Shown here: positions 1 through 7,800 of the stretch, piece after piece
Layout: the number at the start of each line of letters is the position of its first letter
Position numbering within the stretch: position 1 is the stretch's first letter
Assembly (NCBI GenBank): GCA_965217825.1
Contig: OZ244571.1
Location: 2,232,001 to 2,296,000 of the forward strand
Direction of reading: 5' to 3'
Length of the DNA: 64,000 nucleotides
DNA from: VXNE01 sp965217825
GTDB lineage: Bacteria; Pseudomonadota; Gammaproteobacteria; Pseudomonadales; Azotimanducaceae
Notes under the pieces: generated by a model
Database searches by the model: none
Told to the model about the DNA's origin: nothing
Seen by the model: only the letters and a program-made list of their open reading frames with translations
Position numbers and translations under genes: made by a program

Positions 1-291
1 CCCACGGGAGGGGCCGCAAAGGGAATGGCCCTGAATCGGTGGACACCGTCAATGCTCGCGCCCTCTACCTTGCCGTAACGTGTCTCTACGATTGCCATGC
101 CGTCCCCCACCTGTTGATATCTTGCATGGCTAAGTTTGGGAGGGACCGCAAGCCAACGCAAGCACGGAGTCTTGGGAAATCTACGGATCGCCGACGAGAG
201 GTCGTGCTCGGCCAGTCAAGGAAGGGTCGGTTGCCGGGCAACCGGGGTCGGACCATACTGACCGACGAAGCGGGCCAGTCCGTCGAGATCG
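1..291. other. No recognised gene; left flank
   Basis: I see no convincing gene here. An open frame of 93 codons from 39 runs into the start of the next gene but resembles nothing I know and has an unnatural composition. A perfect inverted repeat with 8-base arms and one central base lies at 228-244, and a 17-base GC-rich motif near position 5 recurs with two changes near 138. The stretch could be the eroded end of a gene lying outside the window. Confidence 0.4.
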
Positions 292-834
292 ATGCCACGA
301 GAACACAGCAACGCCGATAGGGTTCGAGAACTCATGCGGCTACTGGGGCGTGAGGCACGGGGAGAAGGTCGAATCTACCTGGTCGGTGGTGCCTCGGCGG
401 TGATTGTCGGATGGAGGGACACGACGATTGATATCGACCTCAAGCTCGATCCCGAACCGCCCGGCGTTTTCGAGGCCATTGCTCGTGCCAAGGATGCATT
501 GAACATGAACCTGGAGTTGGCGAGCCCCGACGATTTCATTCCGGCCTTGCCCGACTGGCGCGCCCGCAGCGTATTCGTCGCGCGACATGGCCCTGTAGAT
601 TTTCGTCATTATGATTTCTATGCGCAGGCGCTTGCCAAAATCGAACGAGGTCATGCGCAGGATCTGCGCGATGTCGAAGCGATGTCTCGATTGAAACTGA
701 TCGAGCCCGGTCGGCTGATGCGCCTGTTCGAAGCCATTGAAGGCGATCTCGTGCGCTATCCCGCCATTGATCCCTCTCACTTCCGGAATCGAGTGGAGAG
801 AGCGGTCAGCGGAAGCGGAGCCGAGAAATCATGA
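292..834 (+). CDS. Putative nucleotidyltransferase, DUF6036-like
   Basis: A 180-residue protein with the opening motif of the polymerase-beta-like nucleotidyltransferase fold: YLVGGAS at residues 29-35, then a TIDIDL segment at 45-50 whose Asp47 and Asp49 would bind metal. This matches the DUF6036/AbiEii-like group, minimal nucleotidyltransferases often found in two-gene units. Its TGA stop overlaps the ATG of the next gene by four bases, so the two are probably translated together. An ATG at 334 is an alternative start, but residues 9-28 look like family sequence, so I keep 292. The substrate and role (toxin, antitoxin or RNA modifier) are not shown by the sequence. Confidence 0.7.
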   Translation: MPREHSNADRVRELMRLLGREARGEGRIYLVGGASAVIVGWRDTTIDIDLKLDPEPPGVFEAIARAKDALNMNLELASPDDFIPALPDWRARSVFVARHGPVDFRHYDFYAQALAKIERGHAQDLRDVEAMSRLKLIEPGRLMRLFEAIEGDLVRYPAIDPSHFRNRVERAVSGSGAEKS

Positions 835-1157
835 CCAAAACCAGCCGACAGAAGCTGACCTGCGGATCGATCCGGCCAGACCTTCCCGGGGCAGATCTCG
901 TGGCGATGGGGATTGACGACTTGCGGCGCGGCGAACTCACCGTTGAGGCATTGCTTGTGGCCGTGGGCGCTTCTCGATTGCGCAGCGTCGGGCTGGACAT
1001 TCCGGATGTACCGGCCTTGCCCGAAAGTCCTGAACTGGCTTTGTACGCCGCCGTCGGCGCGCGCGAGGCTGGCAACGCCCACTCCCGTTACAACGCCCTG
1101 ATCCGACGTCTGGTCAGTTTCGAGCGCGCAATGGAGGCGCTGCATCCCGTGTCCTGA
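831..1157 (+). CDS. Hypothetical partner of the nucleotidyltransferase
   Basis: A 108-residue soluble protein that I do not recognise. The start codon ATG at 831 overlaps the upstream stop (ATGA), which supports both the start and co-translation with the DUF6036-like gene. It has no membrane segment or signal peptide. The middle is leucine/valine rich with predicted helices (for example ELTVEALLVAVGASRLR) and the C-terminus is basic and helical. By position it could be the second component of a two-gene toxin-antitoxin-like unit, but I see none of the HEPN-type RxxxxH motif that the usual nucleotidyltransferase partner would carry, so this is inference from context only. Confidence 0.6.
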   Translation: MTKTSRQKLTCGSIRPDLPGADLVAMGIDDLRRGELTVEALLVAVGASRLRSVGLDIPDVPALPESPELALYAAVGAREAGNAHSRYNALIRRLVSFERAMEALHPVS

Positions 1158-1207
1158 TCCCGGGTCGGGAAGGGACCATGGCAGCCTGGCCTGGGCTTGG
1201 GCGGGCG

Positions 1208-3061
1208 CTAGCCCGTCATGTCGGGGAAGGGATTCTCCGCGTTCAGGGGAATGGGTTGGGCGTAGCCGGGAACGCGCAGTTCCGTGTCGGATAGACCGAG
1301 ATCATCGCCGTCGATCACTCCCTCGCCGTAGCCGTACATGACCTCGATTTCTCCGCGTGTCATCGCGGCGTCGTAGGCGAGCGCCTGTTCTCGAACCGTA
1401 GCGTTGCGCTCGGCATACGCGGCCATGGCGCGTTCGCCGTGCTTTTTCTCCAACATGCGCCGCGTCACGGTGGGCGCGAGGAACAGCCCGGTCGCGTTGT
1501 TGCCGCCGAAGCCCTTGGAATTGACGAAGACGGCGTCGATGTCCTTGCCGGGGAGTTCGAAGTGCTCGGTTTCGAAACGTAGATGATCACGGGACACGTC
1601 GTCCGCGAGGGCGTCGATGGTGGTGATGCCCGGCACGCGGTCGTAGGCCCATGTGCCGAGCGCGCATGCAAGCTGATCGCCGGAGGCCGGGGCCATCGAG
1701 TGTCCCAACACCGACTTGACCGCCGCCACCGGCCAATGCTCGATACCGAAGACGCCCGCGAGTTCGTCCAGGATGCGCGACTCTGTGACGCGGTTTTGCG
1801 GTGTCCCGGTGCCGTGCGCGTGAACGAAGGTTCGCCGGCGCAGGCTGTCGTCGCCGAGGATCGCGCGGGCCATGGACATCGCCTTGGCCACGGTGATGTA
1901 GTTGCCCACGCCCGGCGAGGAAATGGACTTCTTGAAACCGTCGGCGTTGACGTATATGGCGGGCGCCGCGCAGTGGATATTGGCGCCGAGTTCAAGCGCC
2001 AGCGCATCGTCGCAAACCACCGCGTAGACCGCGCCCTCGGCCACCGTGAAACCGCAGTTGTTGCCGAATGGACGGCAGGCGCGGCGGTTGTCCACCGTAT
2101 CGCTGCCGTCGAGCGCCATCAGCGCCTCGTCTTCCGCAAGCGCGCCCATGACGCGGTAGCCTTCGATGATCTCCGGGACGATGGGCGCTTCGGCGCCGCC
2201 CACCAGCGCCACCTGTAGCCGTCCGGCGCGGATTTCGTCCACGGCGCGGTTCAGGTTGTAGAGGAACGTGGCGCAGGCGCCTATGACGCCGCCGATCGCT
2301 CCGACGTTGCCTATGGTATACGCGCTGACGAAGTCCGCCGCCATCTCCGGCAGGCCGAACGCGACATGCTTCGAGCTGACGCGTCTGCCTTTCAAGGGCG
2401 CCTGCATCAAGGCGGCGTAGCTGTTGTTGTCGAGCTGGCCCATGGCGCTGCCGGCGTAGACGGCGAACGCATCGGGGCGAACCCGGGCGCGCAGTTCGCT
2501 CCAGTCGATACCCATGGAATGGACGGCGTCGGAGGCGCCGAACAATGCAAGCTCCAGACCCCTGGGGTGACTGCGCGATGGATACAGTCCACCGGGGTCG
2601 AACCCGGTGGGGACCTGTCCGGCGGACGTGACGCGCGATGTCGTGCGCTCGGGAAAGAGCACCGAAGCCTCGTCGCCGGCGCATACCGTGACGCGCCCGC
2701 TGTCCAGGGCTTCCACGCGCCAACCCGATGGAATGCGTTCCGGCAGGTGCCTTTTAGCGACGACGAACTTGATGCCCTGGGTATCGGCGGCGCTGATCGT
2801 CGCCTGCCGGTGGCGGATGACATCGGTCGGATCGAAGAGTGCGATGCGGCGGATCAGGGTGTTGTCCCGAATAGTTTCGCGCGTCGATGGGGCGGCCGGA
2901 TCGTCGTTCAGCCGCATCAGCGCGGCGAGGCAGGCGTACGTATCGTCGGCGTCGGCGGCGCCGATCGCGTCGATCACGATGCGGCGAAATGCGTGGTGGA
3001 ACGAAACCCGGCCGGCGGGATTGATGCCGCCGATACCGACGATGACGGGGAGTCTGGACAT
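1208..3061 (-). CDS. fabY: Beta-ketoacyl-ACP synthase, FabY type
   Basis: Condensing enzyme of about 617 residues. In Pseudomonas FabY makes acetoacetyl-ACP from acetyl-CoA and malonyl-ACP and starts fatty acid synthesis in place of FabH. I chose the ATG at 3061 because MSRLPVIVG closely resembles how I recall the Pseudomonas protein beginning, and a longer frame would overlap the upstream thiolase gene. The thiolase-fold residues are present: Cys263 in GACATFLYNL, the first histidine in FVHAHGTGTP and the second in KSVLGHSMA. FGGNNATG near the C-terminus is also typical. The length of about 620 residues and a long N-terminal extension before the active-site Cys separate it from FabB/FabF (about 410). 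It lies 47 bases downstream of the thiolase gene on the same strand, in a likely moaB-thiolase-fabY unit. Confidence 0.88.
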   Translation of the reverse strand: MSRLPVIVGIGGINPAGRVSFHHAFRRIVIDAIGAADADDTYACLAALMRLNDDPAAPSTRETIRDNTLIRRIALFDPTDVIRHRQATISAADTQGIKFVVAKRHLPERIPSGWRVEALDSGRVTVCAGDEASVLFPERTTSRVTSAGQVPTGFDPGGLYPSRSHPRGLELALFGASDAVHSMGIDWSELRARVRPDAFAVYAGSAMGQLDNNSYAALMQAPLKGRRVSSKHVAFGLPEMAADFVSAYTIGNVGAIGGVIGACATFLYNLNRAVDEIRAGRLQVALVGGAEAPIVPEIIEGYRVMGALAEDEALMALDGSDTVDNRRACRPFGNNCGFTVAEGAVYAVVCDDALALELGANIHCAAPAIYVNADGFKKSISSPGVGNYITVAKAMSMARAILGDDSLRRRTFVHAHGTGTPQNRVTESRILDELAGVFGIEHWPVAAVKSVLGHSMAPASGDQLACALGTWAYDRVPGITTIDALADDVSRDHLRFETEHFELPGKDIDAVFVNSKGFGGNNATGLFLAPTVTRRMLEKKHGERAMAAYAERNATVREQALAYDAAMTRGEIEVMYGYGEGVIDGDDLGLSDTELRVPGYAQPIPLNAENPFPDMTG

Positions 3062-3108
3062 CGCTGATCCCGGCTCCGGAATACCCCGATTGTAGAGGCA
3101 AGCGGGCC

Positions 3109-4254
3109 CTATTGCACCCGCTCGATCGCCATCGCGGTCGATTCGCCGCCGCCGATGCACAAGGCCGCAACGCCCCGTCTGCCTCCGGTCGCCTTGAGGG
3201 CGTGCGCCAGCGTGACGAGCAGCCGGCTGCCGGTCGATCCGATGGGATGTCCCTGGGCGCAGGCGCCGCCGTAGAGGTTCACCCTGTCCGGGTCGAGGCC
3301 GAGTTCCGCGATGGCGAGCATGGTCACCATGGCGAACGCCTCGTTGATTTCGAACAGGTCTACGTCGTCGGTGCTCCAGCCGACTTCGGACAACAGTTTG
3401 TCGATGGCGCCGACGGGCGCGATGGTGAAGTCCGACGGGTGGATCGAATGGGTGGCGTGGCCAACCACGCGCGCAAGCGGCGTTTCGCCGCCGACAGACG
3501 CGTCGCCCAGTACCAGTGCCGACCCGCCGTCGGAGATGGAGCTCGCGTTCGCCGCCGTAATGGTGCCATCCCTGGCGAAGGCCGGGCGCAGCGTCGGAAT
3601 CCTGTCGATTCTTGAGCGCCGCGGCTGTTCATCCTCGTGCACGTCCTCGAAGGGCGCGATCTCGCGTTTGAGATCACCGTCGTCCATCGCGCGCAGCGCC
3701 TTCCTGACGGAGTCGATGGCGAACGCGTCCATCGCTTCCCGCGTGAGCTGGTGCGCGTCCGCGGTGGTCTGGGCGAAGCTGCCCATGGACGCGCCGGTTT
3801 CGGCGTCTTCCAGTCCGTCCACAAACATGGAGTCCGCGGCCTCGCGGTGTCCCATGCGGTGTCCCCGGCGCGCCTGGACCAGCAGGTAGGGCGCGTTGGA
3901 CATGCTTTCCATGCCGCCGGCGACCACGCAGTTGGCGCTGCCGGCGCGAATGAGGTCGGTGCCGAGCATGGCGCACTTCATGCCGGAGGCGCACACCTTG
4001 TTGACGGTGGTCGCGCCGACGGCGTCGGGCACGCCGGCGAGACGCATCGCCTGGCGCGCGGGGGCTTGCTTCACGCCCGCGCCGATCACGCAACCCATCA
4101 GCACTTCGTCGATTGCGGCGGGGTCGACGCCGGCGTCCGCAGTGGCTGCCTCGATGGCCCGCGCGCCGAGTTCGGGTGCTGCCTTGTCCGAGAGCGCGCC
4201 GAGAAAGCTACCGATAGGGGTGCGTTGTGCGCCGAGTATGAAGACGTCGTTCAT
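3109..4254 (-). CDS. Acetyl-CoA C-acetyltransferase (thiolase)
   Basis: A 381-residue biosynthetic or degradative thiolase that interconverts two acetyl-CoA and acetoacetyl-CoA, or cleaves longer 3-ketoacyl-CoAs. The nucleophile Cys88 lies in NKVCASGMKC, the NEAFA segment is present, His336 lies in GHPIGSTG and the second catalytic Cys366 in CIGGGES, so all key residues are intact. The glycine-rich segment reads GGACAQGHPIG, with Cys and Gln where GGAIALGHPIG is commoner. It sits between moaB and fabY on the same strand with gaps of 40 and 47 bases. Pairing with FabY and the divergent carboxylase points to acyl-CoA or fatty acid metabolism, but chain-length preference cannot be read from sequence. 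Confidence 0.9.
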   Translation of the reverse strand: MNDVFILGAQRTPIGSFLGALSDKAAPELGARAIEAATADAGVDPAAIDEVLMGCVIGAGVKQAPARQAMRLAGVPDAVGATTVNKVCASGMKCAMLGTDLIRAGSANCVVAGGMESMSNAPYLLVQARRGHRMGHREAADSMFVDGLEDAETGASMGSFAQTTADAHQLTREAMDAFAIDSVRKALRAMDDGDLKREIAPFEDVHEDEQPRRSRIDRIPTLRPAFARDGTITAANASSISDGGSALVLGDASVGGETPLARVVGHATHSIHPSDFTIAPVGAIDKLLSEVGWSTDDVDLFEINEAFAMVTMLAIAELGLDPDRVNLYGGACAQGHPIGSTGSRLLVTLAHALKATGGRRGVAALCIGGGESTAMAIERVQ

Positions 4255-4294
4255 GGGAGTTCCTTTTGCTGTTTCTTGTGCTGTGTCGTCGGTT

Positions 4295-4825
4295 TCATGC
4301 CGACTGGCGCTGTCGGAATCGCGGGATCAACTCGGCGAAATTGCAGGGTTTGAAATCGGCGTCGAGCTGGTCCCGCAGGATTTCGTCCCAGCCGGTGCGG
4401 CACGCGTTGGTGGAACCCGGCAGGGCGAAGATCAGCGTGCCGTTGGCCAAGCCTCCCAATGCGCGGGACTGGATGGTGGAACTGCCGATCTGGGTTAGCG
4501 AGACTTGCCGGAACAACTCGCCGAATCCATCGATGGTCTTGTCGAACAGGGGCAACAGGGCTTCCGGCGTAGTGTCGCGCTCCGAGAAGCCCGTGCCGCC
4601 CGTGGCGAGGATCGCATCGACGCCTGGATCGGCTATCCACGCGGACACCCGGGCGCGGATGCGGTACACGTCGTCGATCTCGATCGCGCGCTGGACCAGC
4701 GCGTGTCCGGCTTCCTCCAGGCGCTCGCAGAGGATGTCGCCGGAGGTGTCATCCGCCTCGGTGCGGGTGTCCGAAACGGTTAACACCGCGATTTGCAAGG
4801 ACTTACTTGCCGCTTCGCCGGTCAT
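4295..4825 (-). CDS. moaB: Molybdenum cofactor biosynthesis protein B
   Basis: A 176-residue MoaB/Mog-fold protein. The family binds molybdopterin and in some members adenylylates it before molybdenum insertion; in others the activity is uncertain. The diagnostic segment ILATGGTGFSERDTTPEAL is present, as is the later FALPGSTNAC loop, and AVLTVSDTR near the N-terminus is typical. Length fits MoaB (about 170-180). It is the first gene of the minus-strand run moaB-thiolase-fabY and is divergent from the carboxylase gene, 62 bases away. Two more molybdo-enzyme genes, a MocA-like transferase and an XdhC protein, occur at 38.8-40.3 kb, but no molybdenum enzyme is seen in the window. Confidence 0.88.
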   Translation of the reverse strand: MTGEAASKSLQIAVLTVSDTRTEADDTSGDILCERLEEAGHALVQRAIEIDDVYRIRARVSAWIADPGVDAILATGGTGFSERDTTPEALLPLFDKTIDGFGELFRQVSLTQIGSSTIQSRALGGLANGTLIFALPGSTNACRTGWDEILRDQLDADFKPCNFAELIPRFRQRQSA

Positions 4826-4887
4826 TTGGGAACCATTTGAAAGTTTGCGGAGTCTAGAGCGTTTACATTACAGTAGCCGCCCCCGTT

Positions 4888-7800
4888 ATGCATATGGGTT
4901 CGGGATTGATGAAAACCGCGTCGGTCAATGACCGGCTCTATTTTATCGCCGAGAGTCTGGCCCAGGATCTCTCGCTGTTTCCCAGTCCCGGGACCGGTCA
5001 GGACCCGTACATGCGCGGCCTGTTGCCGGAGACGGAAATAGCGCGCCGGCGGGATGTGCTGGCGAACATGGATATCGATTCCTATATCGAAGCCGTGGTG
5101 GCGGGGGCGGAGGACACGCGCCGCACGCCGGCCCCCGAGGTCATACGGCGTCTCGGGGAAAGGTCTGGTGACGAAGTGCGGAACGGGCCTTTCTTCGCCT
5201 GCGTCCTGAACATGGGATTCGATGGCGTGCGGCGCCCGGTCGCGTTCATCGCCCAGGACCGTTCAGTCAACAACGGCGTCTGGGGACCCGAACACCACAA
5301 CGCCGCCGCCGATTGGGTGGCCGAGTCGGCCTATCGGGCAATCCCGATCGTCACTTTCATGGACACGCCGGGCGCGGACGCCCAGGTCCAGGCGAATCGC
5401 GACAACCAGGCGCACAGTATCTCCAGGCTGATCACCCAGATGGCCGGCGTGCATGTGCCCAACCTCGGCATCATCTTCGGCCTCGGCTACTCCGGCGGCG
5501 CCATTCCCCTGGCGGCGAGCAACCTCCTGCTGTCGGTGCGCGACGGTGTCTTCAGCACGATTCAGCCGCAGGGCCTCGCCAGCATCGCGCGCCGACTGAA
5601 CCTGTCCTGGCAACAGTGCGCCAAGCGTGTGGGCCTGTCGCCGTTCGAGTTGTATGACCAGGGCAACATCGATGGCGTCATCGACTACAGTCCGGGCGAG
5701 GAGGGCACGCTGGAAAACCTCCGCCTGGCCATCGTATCCGGTATTCAGTCCATCGAAGCGCGGACCAAATCGTTCGTCGCGGACAATCCCTACATTCTCG
5801 ATCACTATCGGCGCAGCCTGGAGCGCTACCTGAGCCCCTCCGAACGGCTGCAACGGATTCAGGAGAGCGGGTCATACAGGGTGTCGCGAAACCCCACCGA
5901 GTATCCGAATGTATTCGGCGTCGCCAATCGCTATCTTCGGTATCTCGGCTGCCGTCGGCGCATCAAGGCGACCTCCAAGCAGCAGTATGGGCGCCTGGCG
6001 CAACAGGTTCTGCCGGAAGGCGAGTTGGCGGCACGCGCGGCCAGCGAGCGCCGGCGGGTATTCCTGAAGTGGATGCAGGACCCGGACCAGGTCCGCTACG
6101 ACGATGTCTTGTCGCGCGCGTGGAAGAACTACGTCGCGAGAAAAGAGGCGCTGGGCGATGAGCGCGGCCGCTTCGCGCGGCTGTTCCTGGGCGAGCCGGC
6201 AAAGAACTACCGGGAAGCCCGCGCGACCCTGCTGAGCGACGTCGGCATGCACCTGTTCAATCGCTGGAAGTCCGATGCGACGGGCAACTTCGGCGCCTTG
6301 AAACATTACCTGACGAACCACGCGGAGGTCCGCGCGCTGGTTGGCGTGGACGAGATTCGCGAGCCGCGCGCCTTGCTCCGGGAGATCGCGCGCGATCCCG
6401 CGTTCGGGCCGCTGCTTCGCCAGCGCTTCACCCACGAAGGCGGCAAGCTGCTCTCGCCGGAACACCTCCAGGGCAAGTCCGACGCCTTCGTTCGCTCGCA
6501 ATTGACGGCGGAACTGAACCTGGCCATGACCGAGGGGCCGATGGACGATCTGGTCGTCAAGACCGAATTCGCGCAGCCCTCCCGGCAGGCGCTGGCGCGC
6601 GCCAGGAAATCCGCCTCGCCCCTGGTGGTCAACCGGATGATCCTTGAGGGCCGGTATCCATCTCTTATCGTCGCCCGGGCAGGCGAGGCCGAGGTCGGTG
6701 AGCGCACGGTGCTTGACGTGCTGCTCGAAGATGATCTGCGGGAGGACTTCGCCTCCGAGTGCGAGAACTTCCTGCTGTTCGATGCCGTCTACGATCACAC
6801 CATCGCAAGTCTCGACTCCATCGCCGAAGAAGCCGGCCGCACAAGAAGCCTGTCGAAGGCGTCCCTGTCGGGGCTGATCGACCTCGCGTTTGCCGCGGCC
6901 GCCAAGAGCATCGCGTTCGACGCGCCGGGCGACGCAAGCTCCGGACAGGTTGTCGCACGTCTCAAGGGACAGTTTTTCGACTGGTACAGACGCATTGCGG
7001 ACAATCCCCGGTCCAGCGACTTCTTCCACGCCGTGGAAGAGTGGAAAAAGCGGGCTTTCGCCCACTTGCCGGACACGCTGTTCGTGGTTGTCACCTTCCT
7101 GTTCGAGAGACTGCTGCTTTCGTATCTGCGTTCGGAATCGGATGGTCGCCGCTACGACGGGCGCATCGCGCCTCGAAAGATCGGTCGAAAGGACTTCTGG
7201 AATCGGCTCCAGATCGCCTACCGCGACCTACGCATCCAGAACACCTTCCAGCGGTTCAAGTCCCGGCGCGCCACGGCGCCGGATGCATTCATCGGCATGT
7301 TCTTCTCCGATTTCGAAGAACTGTTCGCCGACCTTCTGAGCTCCGACCCTTGCGAATTTCCCGGCCTGCGCCAGTCCATCGAGACCGCGCTGGCAAACGC
7401 CGCCACGCCGTGCGGCGTCATCACCGGGATCGGCAGGTTCAAGGACGGCAATGGCGGTATGCGCGCCGGCGCCGTCATCTCGAACGCCAACTTCCAGGCC
7501 GGCGCGTTCGATATGGCGAGCGCGGAGAAGTTCTGCAAACTGCTGGTCGCATGCGCGGAACAGAACCTTCCGGTGATCTGCTTCATCTCGTCCGGAGGCA
7601 TGCAGACGAAGGAGGGCGCCGGCGCGCTGTTCTCCATGGCGGCCATCAACGACCGCATCACGCGTTTCGTCCGCGACTACGACCTGCCCGTCATCATGTT
7701 CGGCTTCGGCGATTGCACGGGTGGCGCGCAGGCGAGTTTCGTCACGCATCCGCTGGTGCAGACCTATTACTTCTCCGGCGCCAGCATGCCTTTCGCGGGA

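Noticed and set aside
39..320. Plus-strand open frame of 93 codons at the left end
   Set aside because: It resembles no family, overlaps the better-supported gene at 292 and has an arginine-rich composition typical of shadow frames in GC-rich DNA.
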